A stretch of DNA of 51,101 nucleotides from assembly GCA_947628705.1 (NCBI GenBank), contig CANRAZ010000009.1, positions 1 to 51,101 of the forward strand, given 5' to 3'. Numbering within the stretch: the first letter of the stretch is position 1; the number at the start of each line of letters is the position of its first letter. Source of the stretch: an uncultured Lachnospiraceae bacterium (lineage in GTDB: Bacteria > Bacillota > Clostridia > Lachnospirales > Lachnospiraceae). Shown here one piece after another: positions 24,523 to 32,868 of this stretch. The translations under genes were made by a program, and so were the position numbers. The notes below the pieces were generated by a model that saw nothing but the letters and a program-made list of their open reading frames with translations, had not been told where the DNA came from and ran no database searches.

Positions 24523-25571
24523 TCAGTTATCACTCCGTTTCCTTTCAAAAGCATGCTTTGAAGATTATTTGCTTTTTCCATGTTTCCATAGGCAATTTTT
24601 TCAATTGTTTTGTAAAATATATACGGCATGGGTGATGAAAATTCCATATATTCGCCCGTAGAGGGATGAATAAAGCCTAAAACAGCCGCATGAAGCAGCT
24701 GGCCGTTTGTTTTAAACGGCTGTTTTTCAGGACCGTACAGGGTGTCGCCGACCAATGGGTGGCGCAGGGACGCCATGTGAACGCGAATCTGATGTGTTCT
24801 GCCCGTTTCCAGCGTACATTCAACGAGCGAGTACTTATTACCGTATTCCTCCAAAACCCTGTAATGCGTCACGGCATTCCTGCCGTTAAGAGAATTGACT
24901 GCCATCTTCTTTCTGTCCAAGGGGTGCCTGCCGATGGGAGCTTCAACCGTTCCGCTTTTTTTCTTGAATATTCCAAATGCGAGACAGTAATACACTCTCT
25001 TTATATCATGCCTGCTGAGAAGTTCCGCCAAATAAATGTGCGCTTTGTCATTTTTACAAACAACAAGAACGCCTGACGTGTCCTTATCTATCCTGTGAAC
25101 GATACCCGGTCTTAACTCTCCGTTAATTCCTGAAAGAGTTTTGCTGCAATGAAACAGCAATGCGTTTACAAGAGTACCTGAATAATTGCCTGCCGCAGGG
25201 TGAACGACCATTCCCTTAGGCTTATCAACTACAAGGATATCACTGTCCTCATAGATAATATTGATGTCTATGTTTTCAGGCTTTATATCAACGGTTTCAG
25301 GAGGAGGAACGATGACAAGAAGCCTGTCTCCCGTTTTTAAGCGGTAATTTTTATCGGTTATTATGCTGCCGTTTATAAGAACGTTATTGGCGGAAATCAG
25401 CTTTTGAACTCTGCTTCTGGAAATTTCCGTATTTAATTTAGAAACTGCCGCGTCCAGCCTAAAACCGTTAAAGGCTTCATCTACAGTGATTTCATAATAC
25501 AAATTTTCATCATCATTGCATAGCTCATCTTTATTAAAATAAACTCTGTCTTCATTCATCGCCGTTTTCAT
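24519..25571 (-). CDS. RluD-type pseudouridine synthase
   Basis: A RluA/RluD family enzyme converting uridine to pseudouridine in 23S rRNA (or tRNA). 350 residues, slightly long. An S4 RNA-binding domain (LDAAVSKLNTEISRSRVQKLIS, about 35-90) precedes the catalytic domain, whose conserved motif is VHRIDKDTSG with the catalytic Asp in HRIDKDT. The last 25 residues (YGNMEKANNLQSML...) are extra. The start is either ATG at 25571 or at 25559; both overlap the lspA end. In Firmicutes this gene commonly follows lspA, as here. Specificity (RluD or YlyB) is not settled. Confidence 0.88.
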   Translation of the reverse strand: MKTAMNEDRVYFNKDELCNDDENLYYEITVDEAFNGFRLDAAVSKLNTEISRSRVQKLISANNVLINGSIITDKNYRLKTGDRLLVIVPPPETVDIKPENIDINIIYEDSDILVVDKPKGMVVHPAAGNYSGTLVNALLFHCSKTLSGINGELRPGIVHRIDKDTSGVLVVCKNDKAHIYLAELLSRHDIKRVYYCLAFGIFKKKSGTVEAPIGRHPLDRKKMAVNSLNGRNAVTHYRVLEEYGNKYSLVECTLETGRTHQIRVHMASLRHPLVGDTLYGPEKQPFKTNGQLLHAAVLGFIHPSTGEYMEFSSPMPYIFYKTIEKIAYGNMEKANNLQSMLLKGNGVITD

Positions 25572-26076
25572 CCGCTTTTTTATTTCTGTTTAGCTTTAAC
25601 CATTCAAATTCATCGTCTTTATAATAAAAAAGCAACATAAAAGCCGCCGTGAATGTTGCGCATGTCACAAAGATATCTGCAACGTTAAATACAGGGAAAT
25701 CTATAAGCTTAAAATAAATAAAATCGGTTACAAACCCGAAAACAGCCCTGTCAATAAAGTTGCCCACGGCTCCGGTCAGTATAAATATCATCAGATAGCC
25801 TAAAGGAGCCATTTTTTTCGTTTCTGGAAGCTTAGAGTAGGCGAATAAAATAAGAGCGGAAAAAACTACCGTCAAGACAAGAAAAATTGCGGTTTGGTTC
25901 TGAAAGCTCCCCCAAACCGCTCCTCTGTTTTCAAGATAGGTAAGTTCTAAAATATTTTTTATTATGCTGACGGTTTTACTTTTCAAATACGTCCTTACAG
26001 CGTGCTTGGTAAGCTGATCCAATAGAACTCCCGGAATAAGAATTATTAGAAGTCTCAAAAGCTTTTTTTTTGACAT
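25552..26076 (-). CDS. lspA: lipoprotein signal peptidase (signal peptidase II)
   Basis: The aspartic protease that removes signal peptides from lipidated prolipoproteins at the membrane. 174 residues with four membrane helices. Catalytic Asp motifs are visible: GAVGNFIDRAVFGFVTDFI and FPVFNVADIFV. Other landmarks are DQLTKHAVR and NRGAVWGSF. It would serve the lipoproteins in this window (serpin, carboxypeptidase at 30505). It overlaps the downstream rluD-like gene by 20 bases. Confident. Confidence 0.95.
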   Translation of the reverse strand: MSKKKLLRLLIILIPGVLLDQLTKHAVRTYLKSKTVSIIKNILELTYLENRGAVWGSFQNQTAIFLVLTVVFSALILFAYSKLPETKKMAPLGYLMIFILTGAVGNFIDRAVFGFVTDFIYFKLIDFPVFNVADIFVTCATFTAAFMLLFYYKDDEFEWLKLNRNKKADENGDE

Positions 26077-26079
26077 AAA

Positions 26080-26589
26080 TCATTCACTTTCTTCGGCGAT
26101 ATTCTGCTCATATTCCTTATAAGCGTCCAGCTTTGACTTATCAATCTTAAAGGTATCGCTGTCGATCAGCTGAATCTGAGCATTTGATATGGCAATTATC
26201 TGAGTTTTATATGCCTCATACTGCTGTAAAAGCTCAAGAGTTTCGTCATGTAAACGGTTCAGCTGCTGTTTGGCCTTGCTTACTATTGACTGCGCATGAG
26301 CCCTTGCCTCTTTTTCAATAGCCTGCGCGTTCAGATCTGCCGCTCTTTTGGTCTCCTCGGCTGACTTTTCCGCAAGCACAAGAGCCTTATGGAGCGATTT
26401 TTCCATTGTAGAATAATACTGTACTTTGTCCTGAAGCGCGGAAATCTTATCGTTCAAATCAAGATTCTGCCTGTAAAGCGCTTCATAATCCTTTAAAACG
26501 ATTTCTTTAAAATCGTCAACCTGTTTTTTAGAGTAGCCATGCGCCGATGTTTTAAAAACGGTTTTTTGAATTTCGATTGGTGTAATCAT
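26080..26589 (-). CDS. divIVA: DivIVA domain protein
   Basis: A coiled-coil membrane-curvature protein of the DivIVA family, 169 residues from ATG 26589 (GGAG upstream). The N-terminal domain MITPIEIQKTVFKTSAHGYSKKQVDDF matches the lipid-binding region, and the rest is a long helix. It localises at negatively curved membrane such as division sites and poles and recruits partner proteins. Its place next to sepF and lspA is the usual Firmicutes ylm arrangement. Confident on family; whether polar or septal here is not known. Confidence 0.92.
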   Translation of the reverse strand: MITPIEIQKTVFKTSAHGYSKKQVDDFKEIVLKDYEALYRQNLDLNDKISALQDKVQYYSTMEKSLHKALVLAEKSAEETKRAADLNAQAIEKEARAHAQSIVSKAKQQLNRLHDETLELLQQYEAYKTQIIAISNAQIQLIDSDTFKIDKSKLDAYKEYEQNIAEESE

Positions 26590-26652
26590 TATTTTCTCCT
26601 TAACGGTATTTCGGAACTGAAACAAACGGCATATAAGGTACGCCGTATGCTG

Positions 26653-27357
26653 CTATATCATTTTGTTAAAGGTAGGCACTCCAAATCCGTTGTTCTGCAT
26701 CAAATTTAAATAATCTCCTGAAACGTCGACTCCTTTTGGCGAAAAGAGGAAAATGGAATCAGAGATAGTATGTAAATTTCCGTTTAAAACGTAAATGCAG
26801 CCTGAAATAAAATCCATTATTCTCTGTGCCTCAGGTCCCTTCGGATCCTCGAAGCTGACTATTATCGGTTTTCCTTCAACAAGATTGTCGCAAACCTCCT
26901 GTGCATCTGAAAGCGACTGCAATTTTAGTATGCTGATATCGGAAGCAGAATCTCTGCGCATTCTGACAATATTATCGCCGGTGCCGTGTCTCTGGGCTCC
27001 TGAAGAAGGCTTTCTGCCATAGTATGACGATTCTGGGCTTCTTGGCGGAGCGGTTCTTGAGCTTTCATAGCTGCTTCTGTAGCTGCCGTCGGTTTTTTTC
27101 TCTGCATTGCTTCTGGCAGGCCGTCTGCTTCTATCGGAATTTCTCCTGTCGGAAAACGAGGATCTTGAAGCTCTTTTTTGTGCCGTATCTTCTTCCTCAT
27201 CGTCTTCATAGCCGTCTGAGCTGTCGCTGTTTCTTCTGCTTTTAGCCGCCTTATTTTTTTCTTTTCTTTCAAGCTCCCGCATTTCAGCCTCATAAAGGCT
27301 GTCGTCGTCCTCATCGTCCAGTGACATAGCATTTTTGATTGTGTCAAAAAATCCCAT
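26653..27357 (-). CDS. sepF: cell division protein SepF
   Basis: SepF tethers FtsZ filaments to the membrane through an N-terminal amphipathic helix. 234 residues from ATG 27357 (GGAGG upstream). MGFFDTIKNAM is the membrane-binding helix, then a long disordered Ser/Arg/Asp-rich linker (about 20-140), then the FtsZ-binding domain (VVEGKPIIVSFED-like DNLVEGKPIIVSFEDP, RIMDFISGCIYVLNGNLHTISDSIFLFSPKGVDVSGD). The linker is longer than in B. subtilis SepF. It starts 13 bases after the yggS stop in the same operon. Confident. Confidence 0.93.
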   Translation of the reverse strand: MGFFDTIKNAMSLDDEDDDSLYEAEMRELERKEKNKAAKSRRNSDSSDGYEDDEEEDTAQKRASRSSFSDRRNSDRSRRPARSNAEKKTDGSYRSSYESSRTAPPRSPESSYYGRKPSSGAQRHGTGDNIVRMRRDSASDISILKLQSLSDAQEVCDNLVEGKPIIVSFEDPKGPEAQRIMDFISGCIYVLNGNLHTISDSIFLFSPKGVDVSGDYLNLMQNNGFGVPTFNKMI

Positions 27358-27370
27358 TTTCTTTCCTCCT

Positions 27371-28078
27371 CTATTTTGTATAAACTCTTTCTCCAAAAAT
27401 ATCAGTTCCAATTCTTACGTGGGTAGCTCCCTCTTCAACAGCAATTTCATAATCGTTGCTCATGCCCATAGAAAGAAGTTCCATATGTACATTATCCAGA
27501 CTTTTGGCATTGATGTCAATAAGCAAATCATTCATTTTTCTAAAATACGCTCTGTTTTCTTCCGGTTTGTCAGTGTAAGGAGCGACGCACATCAATCCGC
27601 ATATTTCAATATTTTTTAAATCTGCAATTTCACAGACAAAATGTTCCAAAGCGTCCGGAGAAACGCCGTATTTTGTGTCTTCATCCGCAATATTGACTTC
27701 GAGCAGAATTTTCTGCTTTTTTCCTATTTTTCCGGCCTCGCTGTCTATTGCCTGAGCAAGTTCGGCGGAATCGACCGAATGGATATATTCTGAGAGAGCA
27801 ACTGCTTTTTTTACCTTGTTTTTTTGCAGATGGCCTATCATGTGCCAGACAGTATCCGACGGAAGCTGCGGATGCTTTAAAGTAATCTCCTGAACTTTAT
27901 TTTCACCGAAATCACGTCTTCCGCATTCATATGCCTTAGCAACCATTTCAACCGGCTTTGTTTTGCTTACGCATATAAGAGTAATATCTTTAGGATCTCT
28001 TCCGGCTCTTTTTGCAGCAGCATATATTTTATCAGATACCGTTAAAATGTTTTTTTCAATAAAGCTGTAATCGTCCAT
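27371..28078 (-). CDS. YggS/PLPBP family pyridoxal-phosphate homeostasis protein
   Basis: A 235-residue fold-type III PLP-binding protein of the YggS/YlmE family, involved in vitamin B6 and amino-acid homeostasis rather than classical catalysis. The cofactor lysine is in ITLICVSKTKP, followed by GENKVQEI and WHMIGHLQKNK, both family signatures; the C-terminus has LSMGMSNDYEIAVEEGATHVRIGTDIFG. It sits between the HlyD-like gene and sepF, as ylmE does. Confident. Confidence 0.93.
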   Translation of the reverse strand: MDDYSFIEKNILTVSDKIYAAAKRAGRDPKDITLICVSKTKPVEMVAKAYECGRRDFGENKVQEITLKHPQLPSDTVWHMIGHLQKNKVKKAVALSEYIHSVDSAELAQAIDSEAGKIGKKQKILLEVNIADEDTKYGVSPDALEHFVCEIADLKNIEICGLMCVAPYTDKPEENRAYFRKMNDLLIDINAKSLDNVHMELLSMGMSNDYEIAVEEGATHVRIGTDIFGERVYTK

Positions 28079-28092
28079 TGTAAAGCAGCCTC

Positions 28093-29514
28093 CTAATATA
28101 TTTGCAGGTTTTCGTCTATAAGGTCAGCGTTAAGCGCAATATGGTCGTGAGCGCTCAAGCTCTTTTGCGCTCCGTCTCTTACGATACAGTAGTCGCTGTT
28201 TTCGGATATTATTTCAATTCTTCTGAAAACGGCATATCCTTTATTAGTGTTAAAAACGCCTTGGAGCTGACCGATAACGCTTACCTGGAAAAGTTCTTCG
28301 GTTTCCATGCAATAAATGTACTGACCGTAGTCAAAGCTGTCCGTATCGACGTAAACCTCTCCGTTTTCTTCATCCTCATAATAACAGTCCGCCTCAACAA
28401 AGACATAGGACGTTTCTTTTGTAGCAATGTCATATTCCATGTACGTGAAGCCGTAGGTATTTTCTTCCTCGTTATAAATGTAGAACCTGGAAGGAATTTT
28501 AAAGAAGTCTTTTGTCGTAATGGACGAGTACGGTATTTTAAGGCCCTGTTCGGTATCAAGAGAAAGCTCTATGTCAAGAAATCTGTACTTGATATAGCGT
28601 ATTAAGTAATCCGTCATATCAACCTGAGCAAAATAGGCGTCGCCTCTTGTAAAAAACGTACAGGGCTCGGTAAGCTGCAATCCGTCGTTCTTTATTTTAA
28701 AGGATATGCTTGTCTTGTTTGAAAGCTTATTGTACTGCTCTTCACTGAGTTTGATGATTAAACTCCACGAGTTATCAGTGATAAGCTTATAAACCAGCGA
28801 GCCGGATTCTTTTAAATCCGAATCATAAAGATTGCTGGAACTGTAGCTGCTTTTATCAAACGTCTGTGCGTTTACGCTATCGGGAGTAAGACCTGACAGC
28901 GAATCGTTAAAAAAAGATACCGTTCCTGCCTTATCGGATTTCACGACATTAAACGTTACTGGGTTTCCGGATTCGGAAACGATGCTGTTAAGATTTTCCA
29001 GCAGGTAGGTGTCGGAAATGTTTGAAATTTCCGACTTGAGATTATCTCTTAAATCGTATACTGCGGAAAAATTATTGCCTGTATAGACCGAGTTGAAATC
29101 TGAAACAAAATTTTTAAGTATGGAAATATCCTCTGCATCAAGGGAGTAATTCAGGTCATAATCAACCAAGTACTCATAAACATTACTGCTTTCATCAATT
29201 GAATATACCGTGTCTCCAACGGCTATTCTTGCTCCGTTGCGGACATAATAATTGGTGTAGCCTGCACGGTCGGAATAATAATCCTGCTCGGAGCGGACAA
29301 TTACGGCCTCCGCAATATTATCAGACGACATGCTTACTGCCTGAACTTCATAAATTGAAAGATGGTCTTTGGTTAAACCGTTGACGACATTTACAACAAT
29401 ATACAAAAAAACGCAGAAAATTATGATAACGCCTGCGTTGATGTTTTTGGCCCTGTAGGTTTTTTTCTTAATTTTTTTCCGTTGTGCCTGTTCCTTCAAG
29501 AAAAGCTCCTCCAA
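28093..29514 (-). CDS. HlyD-like membrane-anchored protein
   Basis: A 473-residue protein with a short basic cytoplasmic start, one membrane helix (about 28-48) and a long extracellular part. The fragment AVIVRSEQDYYSDRAGYTNYYVRNGARIAVGDTVYSID resembles the lipoyl-like (barrel-sandwich) hairpin of HlyD/RND adaptor proteins, and the family is commonly annotated as HlyD-type adaptor in Clostridia at this location. No ABC exporter is adjacent, so transport is doubtful; a role linked to division is possible from its operon, which is inference. It heads the sepF-divIVA-lspA operon and has a promoter just upstream. Function unknown. Confidence 0.65.
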   Translation of the reverse strand: MEELFLKEQAQRKKIKKKTYRAKNINAGVIIIFCVFLYIVVNVVNGLTKDHLSIYEVQAVSMSSDNIAEAVIVRSEQDYYSDRAGYTNYYVRNGARIAVGDTVYSIDESSNVYEYLVDYDLNYSLDAEDISILKNFVSDFNSVYTGNNFSAVYDLRDNLKSEISNISDTYLLENLNSIVSESGNPVTFNVVKSDKAGTVSFFNDSLSGLTPDSVNAQTFDKSSYSSSNLYDSDLKESGSLVYKLITDNSWSLIIKLSEEQYNKLSNKTSISFKIKNDGLQLTEPCTFFTRGDAYFAQVDMTDYLIRYIKYRFLDIELSLDTEQGLKIPYSSITTKDFFKIPSRFYIYNEEENTYGFTYMEYDIATKETSYVFVEADCYYEDEENGEVYVDTDSFDYGQYIYCMETEELFQVSVIGQLQGVFNTNKGYAVFRRIEIISENSDYCIVRDGAQKSLSAHDHIALNADLIDENLQIY

Positions 29515-29536
29515 TGTCCAAATCGCCTTACATTAC

Positions 29537-29565
29537 ATTATACTGTATACTGAAAAAAAATTAAA
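29537..29565 (-). promoter_or_regulatory. promoter of the HlyD-yggS-sepF-divIVA-lspA operon
   Basis: On the minus strand, TTTAAT (29565-29560), 17 bases, TATAAT (29542-29537), ending just before the ribosome binding site GGAGGAG. A second TATAAT lies about 30 bases further upstream in a similar ATACAATATAATG context. Confidence 0.6.
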
Positions 29566-29626
29566 GCATTATATTGTATATTTTTTAAAATTAAGCACAG
29601 AATATGTTTAGAAATCAAATATGAAA

Positions 29627-29644
29627 ATTCCGTAAAATCGGAAT
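29627..29644 (+). repeat. small hairpin before the DUF378 gene
   Basis: ATTCCG-TAAAAT-CGGAAT, a perfect six-base stem lying right before the GGAAAGGA ribosome binding site of the DUF378 gene. It could gate translation, or be chance. Confidence 0.3.
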
Positions 29645-29657
29645 GGAAAGGATTATC

Positions 29658-29867
29658 ATGAAAATTGTTGATTATATTGCACTTATTCTTATTCTTGTTG
29701 GGGCAATCAACTGGGGACTTATCGGCTTTTTCAGCTTTGACCTTGTAAGGGTGCTTTTCGGTGATATGACTCTTCTCTCCAGAATAGTTTACGCGCTTGT
29801 CGGAATCGCAGGTCTTTACGGCATCAGCTTTTTCGGACGTCTCAACAGCGATTATTTTTCAGAATGA
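29658..29867 (+). CDS. DUF378 family small membrane protein
   Basis: A 69-residue two-helix membrane protein of the DUF378 family, whose function is unknown. The hallmark is YIALILILVGAINWGLIGFF, followed by a second helix LLSRIVYALVGIAGLYGI. The ATG at 29658 is preceded by GGAAAGGA; an ATG five codons upstream is in frame but lies in the hairpin. Flanked by a terminator on its 3' side. Confident on family. Confidence 0.85.
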   Translation: MKIVDYIALILILVGAINWGLIGFFSFDLVRVLFGDMTLLSRIVYALVGIAGLYGISFFGRLNSDYFSE

Positions 29868-29939
29868 TTTTGCAGTTAGTATTCGCAGCAGAACCGTTTG
29901 CATGCGGTCAATATATAAAATCCTTCTGAATCACATAGA

Positions 29940-29972
29940 AAAAAAGGCACCAGCTTCTGCTGATGCCTTTCC
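29940..29972. terminator. bidirectional terminator between DUF378 and the P-loop gene
   Basis: A stem of AAAAAGGCA ... TGCCTTT with an inner AGC-TTCT-GCT pairing (two bulges), an A-tract 5' and T-rich 3'. It lies between two converging genes, 70 bases past the DUF378 stop and 15 bases past the other. Confidence 0.7.
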
Positions 29973-29985
29973 CTATGTAAAAAAA

Positions 29986-30405
29986 TTATAATGCAACTGT
30001 AACTCTTTCTCTGATCGTTTCAGAAACCTCGCTTGATTTCTGAGAAAAGCTGACAATAATGTCAACGTCGAACTTTCTTGATACCAAATCAAGCTTTTCA
30101 ATTACGCCGTCAGCCTGAGAAGCCTCAAGGTAAGAAACCTTCAGGAAGCTGTCAAGGTAAATCTTTTCAAGATCGTGGTCTTGGGAAATTATTCCGCATA
30201 TGAAACCGATAAACTCAGCGGAATTCTCAATGCAATAATCCTTTACGTTAATAAGTCTTATTTTGTTGCTCAGCTCGTACATGTGCTGATTATCTTTATC
30301 AAGATAAACTATAGTGCCCTTAGCAGTTTTGATGTCATTATTTGCCTTATCGAGCAAAATCTTTGTCTTTCCTTTGCCCTTCTCTCCTGCAATTATCTGT
30401 ACCAT
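29986..30405 (-). CDS. small P-loop ATP-binding protein
   Basis: A 139-residue protein. Walker A is GEKGKGKTK near the start (about residues 7-15); a possible Walker B is DVDIIVSFSQ. Conserved small proteins of this kind occur in Clostridia and are sometimes labelled PilT-like, but there is no twitching system here and no other domain. Start taken at 30405, with AAGGAGG upstream. Its own promoter (30442-30470) isolates it from the carboxypeptidase upstream. Function unknown. Confidence 0.75.
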   Translation of the reverse strand: MVQIIAGEKGKGKTKILLDKANNDIKTAKGTIVYLDKDNQHMYELSNKIRLINVKDYCIENSAEFIGFICGIISQDHDLEKIYLDSFLKVSYLEASQADGVIEKLDLVSRKFDVDIIVSFSQKSSEVSETIRERVTVAL

Positions 30406-30441
30406 AGAAAAATCCTCCTTGTGTGGTTGTATCATACTTGT

Positions 30442-30470
30442 ATTATAGTATAATCCGACTTAAAAAACAA
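30442..30470 (-). promoter_or_regulatory. promoter of the small P-loop gene
   Basis: On the minus strand, TTGTTT (30470-30465), 17 bases, TATAAT (30447-30442). About 37 bases separate the -10 from the ATG, fitting a short leader with AAGGAGG. Confidence 0.6.
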
Positions 30471-30504
30471 CATAAAGTTAAGCGTTTTTGCAGAATATTC
30501 GCTT

Positions 30505-31584
30505 TTAATCTTCCTCTGTTTGCCGTCCGTCTCCCGACTCTGCTTCAGGCGTCGTTTCCGGCGTTGTTTCCCAATCCGTTCCGGAAATATCGTTGCTGCT
30601 GTTGGAATCAATGGCATTTTGCAGAAGGTACGCCATCTGCGTGTAAAGGTCATCCGTGCTTTGCGCTCCAAAAACCTCTGCAATATACTCGTTTCCCTGG
30701 GCATCGCTGAAATACTGCACAAGACAGCTTCCTGCCGAATATGTGGTTCCCGTCTTGCAGCCAAGTATCATTATTCCCTCAGGCAGCGTATATTTTCCGG
30801 TTTTAAAGCGGTTCGTGGTGCTGAAGGTTACGGTATCGTACTCTCCCTGCGCGTTTTTATGCGAGAATTCATAATCGTTCGTCTGAGTTATTTCCCTGAA
30901 CAAATCGTATTTCATGCACGCCTGAAGAACAATGTAAACGTCGTATGCGCTGGTATAATGGTTCTCATCGTGCAGGCCGTGCGGATTCAGATAGTTCGTT
31001 GAATTACAGCCAAGCTTTTGAGCTTCCGTATTCATAAGCTCGCAGAAAGCGGTTTCGCTGCCGGAAATATAATCCGCAAGGGCGGACGCTGAATCGTTTC
31101 CGGAATAAACTAAAAGACAGTAAAGAAGATCCTTTACCTTAACCACGTCTCCTTTTTTAAATCCGATAAGCTGCGCGCCTTCCTCGGTAATTCCGCAGTC
31201 ATCTTCCTTTACCGTGTACATGTCGTCAACGTTTCCGTATTTTAACACTATATAGGCGGTCATAAGCTTTGTTATGCTTGCAGGAAATACCTTTTTGTAA
31301 ATATCCTGTCCCTGAATTAATCTGTTATTTGTAACATCTATAAGCAAGGCGGAAGCACAGCTTAAATTTTCATCCTTTGAAAGCTGGCCTTCGGTTATGT
31401 AACACAGCTTCCCTTCCGTAAATAAAGGCGCATTCTGTCCGATGATATATTCGCCGATATCTGTGTTGACGACATTATCCGATGACGAATAAAGCGCAGC
31501 AAGCTCCTCCTCAGATGAAGAACATGCGGTAAACGATAGAACAGAAAAGACTGCAAGCAGCCAGCAAATAATTTTTTTCTTCAC
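30505..31584 (-). CDS. lipoprotein D-alanyl-D-alanine carboxypeptidase (S11)
   Basis: A 359-residue DD-carboxypeptidase anchored by lipid rather than a C-terminal helix: the signal ends in LSFTAC (Cys 21). I place the start at a GTG (31584) preceded by AAGGAGG; the in-frame ATG upstream lacks spacing and lies over that site. Motifs SITK (about 103-106), SGN and KTG (GCKTGTTYSAG) are present, and the tail (from about 325) is rich in Thr/Glu/Pro and disordered. It closes the cell-shape operon after rodA, which suggests wall-trimming during elongation. Third S11 enzyme here. Confident on family. Confidence 0.9.
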   Translation of the reverse strand: MKKKIICWLLAVFSVLSFTACSSSEEELAALYSSSDNVVNTDIGEYIIGQNAPLFTEGKLCYITEGQLSKDENLSCASALLIDVTNNRLIQGQDIYKKVFPASITKLMTAYIVLKYGNVDDMYTVKEDDCGITEEGAQLIGFKKGDVVKVKDLLYCLLVYSGNDSASALADYISGSETAFCELMNTEAQKLGCNSTNYLNPHGLHDENHYTSAYDVYIVLQACMKYDLFREITQTNDYEFSHKNAQGEYDTVTFSTTNRFKTGKYTLPEGIMILGCKTGTTYSAGSCLVQYFSDAQGNEYIAEVFGAQSTDDLYTQMAYLLQNAIDSNSSNDISGTDWETTPETTPEAESGDGRQTEED

Positions 31585-31638
31585 TTTTGCCTCCTTATCC
31601 GGCATATTATAATCCGCAATCAACTATAACAGGCAGCT

Positions 31639-32859
31639 CTATCTGTTATCTGAAGATTGGAAGTATTTGCTCCTGACGATCACGTCCTTGTCAACAGGCG
31701 TGGAAGTCTTATTTTGGAGCCCGATGTTTATTAGAATCCCTACAGTGGCAAAATTTGTAAGCAGAGAGCTGAGTCCGCTGCTCATAAAAGGCAGCGGAAT
31801 ACCTGTGTTCGGAAGAACGGAAATGACGACTCCGATGTTGACTAAAGCCTGAACGGTTATCATGGCTGCAATTCCGCAGGCGATATAAAGTCCCAGCTTA
31901 TCCCTTGCTGCAAACGCTATTTTGATTGCGACAAAGAGAAAAGCCACAAAAAGGAGTATTACCATTGCCGTTCCGACAAATCCGAGTTCTTCGCCGACTC
32001 CGCTGAAAATAAAATCGCTTTCTGCAACCGGTACGAATCTGGTCAGTCTCGGATCCTCATTACCGGTTATCATCTTGCCGAAAAGCTTGCCGGATTCCAT
32101 TGCGGACGCAGCGTTGTTCTGCTGATACATAAGGTCCGGATAATCTTCGGGGTGCAGTATTGCAAGAATACGGTTTTTCTGCCACTCAGTGAGAAGAAAG
32201 TCGGCATAATCCTGCTGCACGTACCACAACAGACCTAAAACAGTGGGAATAACGACCGCAGCTACAGGCAAAATGATTTTGTAGCTCAGACCTGCAATGA
32301 ATAGCATGAGAATCAAGGTCGAAGCAATTACTATGGTAGTCGACAGGTCAGGCTGGTCAAAGACCAGCAAAAGAGGTATGAGCACAACTCCTGCCGTAGC
32401 TGCCAATGAAGAGGGCTTGTTGATTTTTCCCTCCTGGTAAACGAAAACCTTTGCAAGGCATAGGATCAAAACTATTTTAGTGATTTCGGAAGGCATAATA
32501 TCCGTACCACCTCCGGCTCCTCCTATGTGTATCCATCTTCTGGCCTCATCAATGCTTTTTCCGTAGAAAAAAGGAATCATTGACTGATTAACAAATTTAC
32601 AGATAAGCAAGAGCGCAATGTTGAGAAAGTACAGAGGAATGCAGAATCTGCATATGAAATGATAGTCTACAAAAGACACCAGTACGGCAATAATAAGTCC
32701 TGCAAACATACCTGCAAGCTGTTTTCCGAACATAGATGAGTTGCTTCCGTTTTCGGTAATCTTCTGAAGGACGATCAACCCTATCGAAGCCAGCCATGCG
32801 GTAATGATAAGCACGGAGAAGCTGTAGTTTTTTATCGAATATCCTTTTGCCTTAAACAT
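31639..32859 (-). CDS. rodA: RodA/FtsW family peptidoglycan glycosyltransferase
   Basis: SEDS-family lipid II polymerase, acting with PBP2 in the elongasome. 406 residues with about ten membrane helices. Landmarks: RRWIHIGGAGGGTDIMPSEITKIVLIL, PDLSTTIVIAS, and the C-terminal GIPLPFMSSGLSSLLTNFATVGILINI. Its position in the mre-pbp2-min cluster supports RodA over FtsW. It starts nine bases after minD (RBS AAAGG). Confident. Confidence 0.93.
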   Translation of the reverse strand: MFKAKGYSIKNYSFSVLIITAWLASIGLIVLQKITENGSNSSMFGKQLAGMFAGLIIAVLVSFVDYHFICRFCIPLYFLNIALLLICKFVNQSMIPFFYGKSIDEARRWIHIGGAGGGTDIMPSEITKIVLILCLAKVFVYQEGKINKPSSLAATAGVVLIPLLLVFDQPDLSTTIVIASTLILMLFIAGLSYKIILPVAAVVIPTVLGLLWYVQQDYADFLLTEWQKNRILAILHPEDYPDLMYQQNNAASAMESGKLFGKMITGNEDPRLTRFVPVAESDFIFSGVGEELGFVGTAMVILLFVAFLFVAIKIAFAARDKLGLYIACGIAAMITVQALVNIGVVISVLPNTGIPLPFMSSGLSSLLTNFATVGILINIGLQNKTSTPVDKDVIVRSKYFQSSDNR

Positions 32860-32868
32860 TTTTGCCTT

